Below, piece after piece: positions 25,503 to 33,770 of a DNA stretch of 64,000 bases; positions within the stretch are counted from its first letter, which is position 1; each line of letters begins with the position of its first letter. Where the stretch lies: the NCBI RefSeq assembly GCF_030518235.1, contig NZ_JAULSA010000005.1, positions 1-64,000 on the forward strand, read 5' to 3'. Source of the DNA: Saccharibacillus sp. CPCC 101409. Lineage in GTDB: Bacteria; Bacillota; Bacilli; Paenibacillales; Paenibacillaceae. The position numbers and the translations under genes are program-made. A model generated the notes under the pieces. That model was not told where the DNA came from, ran no database searches, and was given only the letters and a program-made list of their open reading frames with translations.

Positions 25503-27809
25503 TTACAGATCGGGATGTTCGTGCTTCGCTTTCAACCGGTTCCAGCGGCGTTCGACTTCCTGCTCGAACGCGCGCAGCGCTTCTTCGTTCTCCGGCTTCA
25601 GCAGATGGCGGGTCTTGCCCATCCGTTTCAGCCAGTCCGACGCCGGCACTTTTTTGTTTTTCTCTTCCGGATTGTACGTCAGGCTGGTAATGCCGCGTTC
25701 CACTTCGTACAGCGGGAAGAAGTTCGAATTCACGGCGGCGTCGACGATCACCGCGCCCTGATCGTCCGGGGACAACCAGTTCAGCGGGCAGGCGATCAGA
25801 ATCTTGCCGTAGACCAGTCCTTCGTTCTGTGCGTACCACTGCGCTTTGGCCGCTTTCTTCACCAGATCCTGAGGGAACGCTTCGCTGCCGGTAAACACGT
25901 AAGGAATACCGGTCGCCGCCATAATCTGAGCGGTGTCTTTGTGGTGGAACGATTTGCCCTGCTGCGCTTTGCCGACGCCCGACGTCGAAGTGCGGTGGCC
26001 GAGCGGCGTGGAATACGAAAGCTGCGCGCCGGTATTCATATAGCCTTCGTTATCGTATTCGACGATAATCATGCGGTGGCCTCTCAGCGCGGCGCCGATG
26101 GCCGGCCCCATGCCGATATCCATGCCGCCGTCGCCCGTGACCATGACGAAGGTAAAGTCTTCCTGCAGTCCCATGCCTTCGAACTCGCCGCGGCGTTTGC
26201 GTTCCCAGAACATTTCGACCAGGCCCGACAGCGTCGCCGCTCCGTTCTGGAACAGATTGTGCAGATACGTCGCTTTGTGCGAAGAATGCGGATAACCGGT
26301 TGTCGTCACCATCGCGCAGCCGGTATGGAACAGCGTCACGATATCGCCTTCGATGCCTTTGAAGAACAATTCGAGGCCGGAGAAAATGCCGCAGCCCGGG
26401 CACGCGCCGTGTCCCGGCGCCAGACGCTTCGGTTTCTTGGTCAGCGAGCGCAGCGGCGGAATCTTGACCGCCAGCTTGCCCGTTTCCGCATTCGGCGTCA
26501 CGGTAATCAGCCCGGTCTTCAGGTCGTCGAAGTTCAGCGGCTTGAGCAGGCGCTGCGGCGCTTTGGCCGGATTGCCCGGCGTGTGGCCGTAGAAGTCGAA
26601 CGGCACCGGAACCGCGCTTTGCCGCGCCGCTTCGAGCGCCAGCTCGAAGAAGTGCCGGCCGTCTTCGGCGTTGAATTCTTTGCCGCCGAGTCCATATACG
26701 CGGCCAACGACCTGCGTATCGCGGTTGCCGTGCGTGAACAGCGCGGCTTTGATCTCGTTCAGCATGTTGCCGCCGTGCGCGCCGCAGGAATCGGCGCGGT
26801 CGCCGACCGTGATCGCGCGAACGTGTTTCAGCGCTTCGGCGATCCGGCGCTGCGGGAACGGACGGATCATATTCGGCGCGATCGAACCGGCTTTGATCCC
26901 CTGCGAACGCAGTTCGTCCACAACGTCTTTGATCGTCTCGGACGCGGAGTTCATCACGAACACCGCGACTTCGGCGTCTTCCATCCGGTACTGATCGAGC
27001 ACCGGATATTCGCGGCCGGTCAGTTCTTTGTATTCCCCCGCGATGCGTTCGAATACGGCTTCGGCTCCGTACATCGCCTGCGACATCTGGTAGCGGTTGT
27101 TGATATAGTCGGCTTCGTTCATGTAAGGTCCGATCGTGACCGGATGTTCGCGGTCGAGCGCGTTCAGGAAGCCTTCCGGCGGCTTCTCGCCGACGAAGGC
27201 CATTACGTCCGAACGTTCTTCGATCGTCTGCACGCGGCGCTTCTGGTGCGACGTGAAGTAGCCGTCGTAAGCGACCATGACCGGCAGGCGCACTTCCGGG
27301 TCCTCGGCCAGCTTGAGCGCGATCAGGTTCATATCGTAGACCGCCTGAGGATCGCGGCACATCAGAATCGGCCAGCCGGTATTCAAAGCGAAGTACAGGT
27401 CGGAATGGTCGCCGTGGATATTGAGCGGGCCCGAGACCGAGCGGCAGACCAGGTTGAGCACCATCGGGAAACGCGTGCCGGACTGCACGGGCATCTGCTC
27501 CAGCATGTACAAATAGCCCTGCGCGCTGGTCGCGTTGAAGACGCGGCCGCCGCCGGTCGAAGCGCCGTAGCAGATGCCCGCCGAGCTGTGCTCGCCGTCG
27601 GAAGGCACAAGCCGGATACCGTGCTTGCCTTCCGTTTTCATCAGATCCAGATGCTGCGCCACTTCGGTCGAAGGCGAGATCGGGAAATAACCCATGATAT
27701 GATAGTCGATCTGGTGCGCGGCGTAAGCGGCCATTTCGTTGCCCGATTCATAGACCATGCGCTGCTTGACGCGGCCCGGACGGACTTCTTTGGAATAATC
27801 GATTGCCAT
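25503..27809 (-). CDS. 2-oxoacid:ferredoxin oxidoreductase, fused alpha-beta subunit
   Basis: Catalytic half of a pyruvate- (or other 2-oxoacid-) ferredoxin oxidoreductase, making acyl-CoA, CO2 and reduced ferredoxin. The first 380 residues are the alpha (PorA) pyrimidine-binding domain (GYFPISPSTEVAQ, DRADSCGAHGGNMLNEI). From about 460 the beta (PorB) part follows, with CPGCG, TGCAM and the thiamine-diphosphate motif GDGGMDIGMG ... EYDNEGYMNTG. The Cys residues of the beta part should bind one 4Fe-4S cluster. At 768 residues it is an alpha-beta fusion rather than separate chains. It follows the gamma-delta gene by 30 bases. The preferred acid is not provable here. Confidence 0.9.
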   Translation of the reverse strand: MAIDYSKEVRPGRVKQRMVYESGNEMAAYAAHQIDYHIMGYFPISPSTEVAQHLDLMKTEGKHGIRLVPSDGEHSSAGICYGASTGGGRVFNATSAQGYLYMLEQMPVQSGTRFPMVLNLVCRSVSGPLNIHGDHSDLYFALNTGWPILMCRDPQAVYDMNLIALKLAEDPEVRLPVMVAYDGYFTSHQKRRVQTIEERSDVMAFVGEKPPEGFLNALDREHPVTIGPYMNEADYINNRYQMSQAMYGAEAVFERIAGEYKELTGREYPVLDQYRMEDAEVAVFVMNSASETIKDVVDELRSQGIKAGSIAPNMIRPFPQRRIAEALKHVRAITVGDRADSCGAHGGNMLNEIKAALFTHGNRDTQVVGRVYGLGGKEFNAEDGRHFFELALEAARQSAVPVPFDFYGHTPGNPAKAPQRLLKPLNFDDLKTGLITVTPNAETGKLAVKIPPLRSLTKKPKRLAPGHGACPGCGIFSGLELFFKGIEGDIVTLFHTGCAMVTTTGYPHSSHKATYLHNLFQNGAATLSGLVEMFWERKRRGEFEGMGLQEDFTFVMVTGDGGMDIGMGPAIGAALRGHRMIIVEYDNEGYMNTGAQLSYSTPLGHRTSTSGVGKAQQGKSFHHKDTAQIMAATGIPYVFTGSEAFPQDLVKKAAKAQWYAQNEGLVYGKILIACPLNWLSPDDQGAVIVDAAVNSNFFPLYEVERGITSLTYNPEEKNKKVPASDWLKRMGKTRHLLKPENEEALRAFEQEVERRWNRLKAKHEHPDL

Positions 27810-27839
27810 TGTTTTTTCTTCCTTTCCGGTCGTCTATGA

Positions 27840-28838
27840 TCAGGCGTTGACGAAATCGAAACGCTGCGGCACGCGGTGCGAAGCGGCGTAACCTTCTTGT
27901 TCGAGCATGCGCGACAGCGAATCGGTCGGACACGCTTCGACGCATTTCAGACAGCCTTTGCAGTATTGATAATCGATACCCTGCAGCACCATCTGCATCC
28001 GGCCGCGCTTGTCCGGCTGTTCTTCCCAGACGAAGCATAGGTCCGGGCAGGCCGTATCGCACTGCGCGCAGTTGATGCAGGAAGCTTGATCGAACGCCGG
28101 CAGCATGCCCGAACGCGAAATACTCAGATCTTTGAGCAGCGTGCTGCCCGGCGTCACGACCATCCCGCCCGCAGGCTGATTCAGATAGCCGAGCACGCTT
28201 TCGTTCGCCGCGACCGGCGCTTCGGCGGCCGGCAGACCGGAAACATCGAGGAATTCGACTTCCGTATATCCGCGCTCGAACGCTCTGACGGCCAGTTCGA
28301 CCGCCTGCGGATACTTCTTGCCGAGCGATTTGGCGATGACGTCTTTCATAAATTCCGGGTCCAGGAATCCGCACAGGCGGAACAGTCCGCCGAGCATCGC
28401 CATATTGACTTTGTTTTTTTCTTCCATCGCAATGCGGGTCGCGTCGAGCACGGCGATCATGCAGCCGGCCAGGCCCGTTTCTTCCTGAAGCCGCTGAGCG
28501 CCGCGCGCGGAGTTCACCAGCACGATGCCGCCCGGCCGAACGCCCGACGCCGCCCCCGATTTCAGCAGCGCTTCATGAAAAATACCGATCACATGCGGAT
28601 GTGCGATCGGCGATGTATCGCGAATCGGCGTACCCATCTCGCAGAAACGGATATGCGCCTTGACCGGCGATCCTTTTTTCTCCGAGCCGTACGACGAGAA
28701 ACTGACTCCGTCCATTCCTGCTCCGACAATCCCGGCTTCGGCCAGCATCTTGCCGGCCAGGTTCGCTCCGAGTCCCCCGATCGACTCCAAACGGATTTCA
28801 AAAAAGCCGAGTCCGTTCACTTCAGGCAGTATTGCCAC
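27840..28838 (-). CDS. 2-oxoacid:ferredoxin oxidoreductase, fused gamma-delta subunit
   Basis: A 332-residue partner of the alpha-beta chain. The N-terminal gamma (CoA-binding, PorG) domain begins EIRLESIGGLGANLAGKMLA. From about residue 250 a delta ferredoxin domain carries two 4Fe-4S motifs, CINCAQCDTACP and CKGCLKCVEACP. These clusters relay electrons to an external ferredoxin. First gene of the operon, start GTG at 28838 with SD GGAGGGGG. An Fnr-like box lies just upstream, which fits an oxygen-sensitive enzyme. The gamma-delta plus alpha-beta split is less usual than four genes or one chain. Confidence 0.9.
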   Translation of the reverse strand: MAILPEVNGLGFFEIRLESIGGLGANLAGKMLAEAGIVGAGMDGVSFSSYGSEKKGSPVKAHIRFCEMGTPIRDTSPIAHPHVIGIFHEALLKSGAASGVRPGGIVLVNSARGAQRLQEETGLAGCMIAVLDATRIAMEEKNKVNMAMLGGLFRLCGFLDPEFMKDVIAKSLGKKYPQAVELAVRAFERGYTEVEFLDVSGLPAAEAPVAANESVLGYLNQPAGGMVVTPGSTLLKDLSISRSGMLPAFDQASCINCAQCDTACPDLCFVWEEQPDKRGRMQMVLQGIDYQYCKGCLKCVEACPTDSLSRMLEQEGYAASHRVPQRFDFVNA

Positions 28839-28866
28839 ACTTGTTCCCCCTCCGTATTTTATTTTA

Positions 28867-28909
28867 AATTTAACAATTTACATGCAGTGTCACTGTAACA
28901 AATATCACA
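28867..28909 (-). promoter_or_regulatory. Fnr-like box and promoter of the oxidoreductase operon
   Basis: TGTGATATTTGTTACA (28894-28909, minus strand) fits TGTGA-N6-TCACA with one mismatch. The -10 hexamer TAAATT (28867-28872) lies 21 bases downstream, which centres the box at -41.5, the class-II activator position; no -35 is seen, as expected. A palindrome CAGTG-A-CACTG (28886-28896) overlaps. The box also fits a Rex site (10 of 12 positions). Confidence 0.5.
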
Positions 28910-28986
28910 ATTGTTTTCGCGGCAGCTATCCGGATTTGTTCGCCAGGCGGGTTCTCCCGCCCCAATCCGGCCCGCGGACGCGCGAC

Positions 28987-29022
28987 AAAAAGCGGAGTTC
29001 CCGGGGGAACTCCGCTTGCTTT
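28987..29022 (-). terminator. intrinsic terminator of pncB
   Basis: AAGCGGAGTTCCC and GGGAACTCCGCTT with a short C/G loop; on the minus strand it is followed by TTTTTG. Confidence 0.9.
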
Positions 29023-29048
29023 TTCAATCCGACATAACGCTTGGCCGC

Positions 29049-30515
29049 TTAATTCTCCTGCGGTTCTTCCGTCTCTTCCATATACTTGTCGATCAGGCTC
29101 TGCTTGAGGTTCCAGGCTTTCTCGCTGATATTGACGCGATAAATTTCCGGATTCAGCTTGCGCAGGTACTGCGGCCAGAACAGATCGAGCTGGGAGGCGT
29201 GATAGTCGCGCACTTCGTCCAGGGTGGGCAACTCGTACACCAGTTTTCCGTTTTCGAATACCGGCACCAGCATGCTTTCGGCTTCGTAATTCTTCACATA
29301 GCGGCGGATATACGTGTGCAGCGGATTGAACAGCTTGAGCCGCTGGCCCGTGCGCGGTTCGTCCTCGTCCGTGAAGCACAGATAGTCCGCCACCGCTTTG
29401 CCCGTTCCTTTGTCGATAATGCGGTAAATGTCTTTTTTGCCCGGCGTGGTTACTTTTTCCGGATTGGCCGAGATCTTGATCGTCGGCTGCATCGTTCCGT
29501 CCACTTCGCGCTCTACCAGCTTGTACACGCCGCCCAGCGAAGGCTGGTCGTGCGCCGTAATCAGCTGCGTGCCCACGCCCCAGATATCGATGCGCGCGTC
29601 CTGCGTTTTCAGCTCGGTAATCGTGTTCTCGTCCAGGTCGTTGGAAGCGACGATCTTGACGTAATCCAGGCCGGCTTCGTCCAGCATCTTGCGCGCTTCG
29701 ATCGACAGATACGCGAGGTCCCCGCTGTCCAGCCGGATCGAGTTTAGCCGTTTGCCGCGCTCTTCCAGCTTCTTCGCGGTACGAATCGCGTTCGGCACCC
29801 CGCTGCGCAGCGTATCGAACGTATCGACGAGCAGCGTCGAGCCGTCCGGCAGCACTTCGGCGTATTTATCGAAAGCTTCCTGTTCGCTCGTGAAACTTTG
29901 CACCCAGGAATGCGCGTGCGTGCCTTTGGTCGGAATGCCGAAGCGTTTGCCGGCCATCATATTGGAGGTCGCGTGGAAACCGGAGACGTAAGCCGCCCGC
30001 GCTCCCCATACCGCAGCGTCCGCTTCCTGCGCGCGCCGCGTGCCGAATTCCAGCAGCGTATCGCCGTCGGCCGCCTGCTTGATACGCGCCGCTTTGGTCG
30101 CGATCAGCGTCTGGAAGTTCATGAAGTTGAGCAGCGCCGTCTCGACAAGCTGGGCTTCGAAAATGGTGCCTTCCACCCGCACAAGCGGCTCGTTGGGGAA
30201 AACGATCGCGCCTTCGCGCATCGAATGAATATCGCCCGTGAAACGGAACGTGCGCAGTTCTTCGAGGAAACGCGGATCGTAATTCTCTTCCTGCTCGGAC
30301 AGATAGCGGATATCGTCTTCATGGAAACGCAGGTTCGATACGTAGTTGGCAATCCGCTCCAACCCCGCGTAAACCGCATAGCCGTTGCCGAACGGAAGCG
30401 AACGGAAGTAAGCTTCGAACACCGCCCGGTGCTTGTGCGTTCCGTTTGCCCAGTGGGCGTACATCATATTGATTTGATATTTGTCGGTATGTAAAGCCAT
30501 TCCTGACGTCTCCAT
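29049..30515 (-). CDS. pncB: nicotinate phosphoribosyltransferase
   Basis: Converts nicotinate and PRPP to nicotinate mononucleotide in NAD salvage. The 488-residue protein shows the long Gram-positive form of the family: LHTDKYQINMMYAHW at the start, FGTRRAQEADAAVWGARAAY (about 196-215), IPTKGTHAHSWVQSF and the phosphate-binding SIRLDSGDLAYLS. Start at ATG 30515 after GGAGGAGGAGACAGT; an upstream in-frame run is leader. It lies downstream of pncA in the same direction, but a terminator and a candidate -10 element lie between them, so it may be controlled separately. Confidence 0.94.
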   Translation of the reverse strand: METSGMALHTDKYQINMMYAHWANGTHKHRAVFEAYFRSLPFGNGYAVYAGLERIANYVSNLRFHEDDIRYLSEQEENYDPRFLEELRTFRFTGDIHSMREGAIVFPNEPLVRVEGTIFEAQLVETALLNFMNFQTLIATKAARIKQAADGDTLLEFGTRRAQEADAAVWGARAAYVSGFHATSNMMAGKRFGIPTKGTHAHSWVQSFTSEQEAFDKYAEVLPDGSTLLVDTFDTLRSGVPNAIRTAKKLEERGKRLNSIRLDSGDLAYLSIEARKMLDEAGLDYVKIVASNDLDENTITELKTQDARIDIWGVGTQLITAHDQPSLGGVYKLVEREVDGTMQPTIKISANPEKVTTPGKKDIYRIIDKGTGKAVADYLCFTDEDEPRTGQRLKLFNPLHTYIRRYVKNYEAESMLVPVFENGKLVYELPTLDEVRDYHASQLDLFWPQYLRKLNPEIYRVNISEKAWNLKQSLIDKYMEETEEPQEN

Positions 30516-30541
30516 ACTGTCTCCTCCTCCATTGCGGCAGC

Positions 30542-30582
30542 AAAAAATCGGCTGTACTCGCCTTGTGCGTCCGCACAGCCGA
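30542..30582 (-). terminator. terminator between pncA and pncB (possible pncB leader attenuator)
   Basis: On the minus strand TCGGCTGT pairs with ACAGCCGA, then TTTTTT. A TACAAT -10-like hexamer (30624-30629) lies upstream of it; the nearest -35-like TTGAAG is at 19 bp spacing. Confidence 0.65.
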
Positions 30583-30664
30583 CCGGTAATTCCGTTTTTG
30601 ACCCGCGCTTTTGCATTCATCCTATTGTATTTGGACCAAGCGGCCAAGCTTCAAACAAGCTTGT

Positions 30665-31204
30665 TCAGCTCGATACGACCTGCGCGCCCAGACTGCCGGT
30701 AAAATGGCCGAGCGCCCACTGATGTCCCTGAGCGTTAAAGCTCGCCACCGCGTCTTCGTGCACCACGATCTTGAAGCCCAGGTTGTAAGCGTCGACCGCG
30801 GTGTGCAGCACGCAGATATCGGTGCAAACGCCGATCAGATGCACTTCCAGGATACCGCGTTCGCGCAGACGGAGGGCCAGGTCGGTTCCGGCAAAAGCGC
30901 TGTAGCGCGTTTTGTCCATCCACACGATCGACGCCTTCCGGCTCTCGTACGCGTCTTTGAGTCTCCCGTACAGCTCCCGGCCCTTCGTGCCGCGAATATT
31001 GTGCGGCGGAAACAAAGCCGTCTCGGGATGATACGGATCGCCTTCTTCGTGCAGATCGACCGCCATCACCGTATACTCGCCCGCGTCCGCAAAACTTTCG
31101 GTCAGCCGGACGATGCGGTCTTCGATCGCGATGCCGGGCTCGCCCACGGGCAGGCTTCCGTCCACAAAATCGTTCGTATAATCGATCACTATCAAAGCTT
31201 TCAT
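30665..31204 (-). CDS. pncA: nicotinamidase-type isochorismatase-family cysteine hydrolase
   Basis: Deamidates nicotinamide to nicotinate, feeding pncB. The 179-residue protein contains the catalytic Asp in VIDYTNDF (about residue 8), the Lys in MDKTRYSAF (about residue 98) and the nucleophile Cys in GVCTDICVLH (about 124-133). The metal-binding residues should include D50 and H52 (VDLHEEGD). The substrate call rests on the context nrtR-pncA-pncB as well as the motifs; the family also contains other hydrolases. It starts 14 bases after nrtR, so the two form an operon. Confidence 0.88.
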   Translation of the reverse strand: MKALIVIDYTNDFVDGSLPVGEPGIAIEDRIVRLTESFADAGEYTVMAVDLHEEGDPYHPETALFPPHNIRGTKGRELYGRLKDAYESRKASIVWMDKTRYSAFAGTDLALRLRERGILEVHLIGVCTDICVLHTAVDAYNLGFKIVVHEDAVASFNAQGHQWALGHFTGSLGAQVVSS

Positions 31205-31218
31205 CGCGATTCCTCCTG

Positions 31219-31992
31219 TCAGGAATAGATCGACAGCCGCGGCACATTGTCCAGGAAACGGTACAGCTGGGCCGGCCGCTGCGAATACTGATTGGAGCTG
31301 ACGGGCTGGCCCTGTTCGTCGCGGACTTCTTCGAGAATGCCTTTGCGGCTCCGGGTGGACGTAATCTTGCGGATAAAGTTCGGCTCTTCGAAGTCCGGCA
31401 CGACCGCTTTGATCACCTGGTACAGTTCGCTCAGCGTAAAAGCCTGCGGCAAAAACTTGCGCGCGATCGTCGTCTGGAGCATCTTCTCCTGGATGCGCCG
31501 ATAAGCGTCCTCGATAATATTGCGGTGGTCGAAGCCCAGATCCAGTTCGTCGAGCGCTTCTTCGATCGTGAACAATCCCACTTCTTCGGCATCGTCGGCA
31601 GCCTGGCGCTTCTCCAGCACTTCTTCTTCGACCAGCGCGAAGAAAGCGTGGGAAATGATCCAGCCCCGCGGGTCCCGGCCCGGCTGGCTGTAAACGCTCA
31701 GGTACTCCAGATGGCGGCCGACTACGCCCGTTTCTTCTTTCAGTTCGCGCATTGCCGTCTCATAGAGCGATTCGTCGTCGCGCGAGAAGCCGCCGGGCAG
31801 CGCCCACTTGCCGGCAAACGGCCAGGCGCGGCGCCGGATCAGCATCACGCGCAGCTCGCGCAGCGGAAGCGTCTTGGTCACGGTCTTGCGCTCCCGCTTG
31901 GTCAGGGTAAACATGACGATATCGGCCGGCGCCCCGTCCGGCGTCCGGTACTTCTTCGCGTCGTACTTGGTTTGTTCGTCTCGTTCGTTCAT
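31219..31992 (-). CDS. nrtR: NrtR-type transcriptional regulator of NAD metabolism (Nudix plus winged helix)
   Basis: A 257-residue protein. The N-terminal Nudix domain has an intact box, G-x5-E-x7-REL-KEETGV (about 84-106). The C-terminal winged-helix region (FLPQAFTLSELYQVIKAVV ... EEPNFIRKI) is characteristic of NrtR, a repressor of NAD genes that responds to ADP-ribose. Because the box is intact, it may also hydrolyse ADP-ribose. Start codon unclear: ATG 31992 has a weak GGTGGTG upstream, ATG 32031 has no SD. It heads nrtR-pncA. Alternative: a plain Nudix hydrolase, less likely given the tail and neighbours. Confidence 0.82.
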   Translation of the reverse strand: MNERDEQTKYDAKKYRTPDGAPADIVMFTLTKRERKTVTKTLPLRELRVMLIRRRAWPFAGKWALPGGFSRDDESLYETAMRELKEETGVVGRHLEYLSVYSQPGRDPRGWIISHAFFALVEEEVLEKRQAADDAEEVGLFTIEEALDELDLGFDHRNIIEDAYRRIQEKMLQTTIARKFLPQAFTLSELYQVIKAVVPDFEEPNFIRKITSTRSRKGILEEVRDEQGQPVSSNQYSQRPAQLYRFLDNVPRLSIYS

Positions 31993-32044
31993 CGGCACCA
32001 CCATCGCAGCATGTAATATAAAACGGGTCATTCAAGTTTCGAAT

Positions 32045-32083
32045 ATGATATTATCATTATGACACACTCGATTTATTTGTCAA
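32045..32083 (-). promoter_or_regulatory. nrtR-pncA promoter with an overlapping palindromic operator
   Basis: TTGACA (32078-32083) and CATAAT (32056-32061) on the minus strand, 16 bp apart. A perfect 13-bp palindrome, ATGATA-A-TATCAT (32045-32057), overlaps the -10 and the start site, the classic position of an autoregulatory repressor. Confidence 0.6.
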
Positions 32084-33152
32084 CCCCGCGCTGCCGGATT
32101 ATCCGCAGGTCGCAGCCCATCTGATACAGATCGACCGGTTCGCCTTCCACGATCAGCGCTCCGCGCATGATGCCTTCCAGCTGGAAGCCCAGCGAACGGT
32201 ACAGCCGGTAAGCGCGCTGATTCGGCGCCTGCACCGTCAGTTCCGCGCGCAGCACATGGCGCCGCGCCGCCCAATCGAACATCTCTTGAAACATCCGGCG
32301 GCCGAGTCCGCGCCCGGTATAGGCTTCGAGGATGCCGATCACGATATACACCGTATGCTGGTTGCGCCTGACTTTGCCGCCCATGGCTTCGAGGTAACCG
32401 ACCACCTCGCCGCCGGATTCCGCCACAAGCAGCAGCGAATTAGCGCTGCGCAGCATCGCGCGAACCTGTTCGAGCTGTTCGCCTTCCGTAAGTCGGCGCT
32501 CCCCCGACTCGTACAGCATGGAAGTCGTTTCGCGGTCGAGCCGCTTCTTCATCGCCGCAAGCGGCCGGCTGTCGCGCAGTTCGACCCGGCGGATTTCGGC
32601 GCCGCCGAAGCGCTCCGCCTCGCGGGCTTCGGCCGAAGAGTGCGAACCGCTTCGCGAAGGCGAAGAGTCTGCCGCCGAAGGCGGCAGCCATTCCAGCATC
32701 ACCCGGTCCCGGCGCGGGATTCCTCCGCTCCCTGTCCTTAGTCCGGTCGCCGCGTAATAATCCGGCTCCACGGCAATCAGCCGAAAGCCCGCCCGCTGGT
32801 AATCGTTCAGCCGGCCGAGTTCCCAACTGCCGGCATAAGCGGTTAGCCGGCGGATGCCGGAGCGCTCCGCTTCCGCGCGCACTTCTTCCAGCAGCCGGAT
32901 CAGCGGCGAGACTCCCGGCGCTTCGCCGGAATCGCAGGACGGATCGGCGGCCGCGTTGACTACCTCCGCTTCTTCGGCGCCCAGCCGCAAGCAGCCGAGC
33001 AAAGCCAGGCAGCGGCCGTCCTGGCGAAGCGTCCACCACTCGGCTTCGTTCAGATACGTTTCGATTCGCCACCCGAGCGGATCGCCCGCGCGCAGCAGCT
33101 CCTCCGGCAGCGCCGAAGCATCGGGCTCGCGCGCGATGAATTCGTTTGGCAT
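32073..33152 (-). CDS. tandem GNAT-domain N-acetyltransferase
   Basis: A 359-residue protein with two GNAT folds. The N-terminal half (1-150) looks degenerate. The C-terminal half (about 185-350) has the acetyl-CoA-binding signature GILEAYTGRGLGRRMFQEMFDWA, then APNQRAYRLYRSLGFQLEGIMRGAL. A Ser/Arg-rich linker joins them. Such proteins acetylate amino groups of proteins or small molecules; the substrate is unknown. Start ATG 33152 after GAGAGGATCAGGCG. Its end overlaps the -35 of the nrtR promoter by a few bases, so nrtR has its own control. Confidence 0.82.
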   Translation of the reverse strand: MPNEFIAREPDASALPEELLRAGDPLGWRIETYLNEAEWWTLRQDGRCLALLGCLRLGAEEAEVVNAAADPSCDSGEAPGVSPLIRLLEEVRAEAERSGIRRLTAYAGSWELGRLNDYQRAGFRLIAVEPDYYAATGLRTGSGGIPRRDRVMLEWLPPSAADSSPSRSGSHSSAEAREAERFGGAEIRRVELRDSRPLAAMKKRLDRETTSMLYESGERRLTEGEQLEQVRAMLRSANSLLLVAESGGEVVGYLEAMGGKVRRNQHTVYIVIGILEAYTGRGLGRRMFQEMFDWAARRHVLRAELTVQAPNQRAYRLYRSLGFQLEGIMRGALIVEGEPVDLYQMGCDLRIIRQRGVDK

Positions 33153-33217
33153 CGCCTGATCCTCTCCCCTGTGTCTTTGCGTGCTTTCAAAGCCTGACGG
33201 CGTTTCCGGTTAAGGAA

Positions 33218-33246
33218 AAGGCGCGGCCAGGTTCGTCCGCGCCTTC
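33218..33246 (-). terminator. intrinsic terminator of miaB-ricA
   Basis: On the minus strand AAGGCGCGG, 10-base loop, CCGCGCCTT, then TTTCC. Confidence 0.75.
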
Positions 33247-33265
33247 CCGGCTTCCACCGCTATGT

Positions 33266-33715
33266 TCAACCGCAGGACGAAGGCGGGCTGTCCGCGCCTT
33301 TTTCCACGGTAATCTTCTCGGAAACGGTGTCGTGAATCGCCGAAATCACCATTTGCAGCAGATCGTTGATCTCGACCTGTCCCTGCTGGTAATCGGCCAC
33401 GATCGGAATGCCGTCCAGTTCTTCCTGCAGCTGCCGCAGCTCTTCTTCGATCATGGACGCCATTTTAACGTTTTTCATCGCTTCGAACGCCACGATTTCT
33501 TTTTGCTTCTTTTTGATCGTGGAGATCAGCGTTTGAATCCGTTCGTGTCCCTGGATCTGGCGCTCCGCCTGCTGGAACGTCCGCACTTCCTCGCTAAAAG
33601 AAATCTGTCCGGCCAGCTCGCGGGTCTTGCGCAAAATATCTTCCCGGCTGTAGAGGGGGAGCGCCGCTCCGGCCGCTCCAATCCCGTTCGATCTTTCTGT
33701 TTCGCCGTGCTGCAT
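33266..33715 (-). CDS. ricA: RicA/YmcA, YlbF-YmcA family regulator
   Basis: A 149-residue helical protein of the YlbF/YmcA family (YSREDILRKTRELAGQI ... HERIQTLISTIKKKQKEIVAFEAMKN). In B. subtilis RicA forms the Ric complex with YlbF and YaaT, which affects RNase Y-dependent mRNA maturation and through it competence, biofilm and sporulation. Identity as RicA rather than YlbF rests on its place directly after miaB, as in B. subtilis ymcB-ymcA. Only one cysteine is present (near the C-terminus), so cluster binding described for the B. subtilis complex needs other partners. SD AAGGAGGGG supports the start. Confidence 0.85.
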   Translation of the reverse strand: MQHGETERSNGIGAAGAALPLYSREDILRKTRELAGQISFSEEVRTFQQAERQIQGHERIQTLISTIKKKQKEIVAFEAMKNVKMASMIEEELRQLQEELDGIPIVADYQQGQVEINDLLQMVISAIHDTVSEKITVEKGADSPPSSCG

Positions 33716-33770
33716 CGTAACCCCTCCTTTATGTTGTATTGCTATTTTTCGTTTGTCCGGCGTTTCCCGT

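Noticed and set aside
28894-28909. Rex operator as the primary reading of the oxidoreductase box
   Set aside because: The right half deviates at two of six positions, and the class-II distance to the -10 fits Fnr better; kept only as an alternative.
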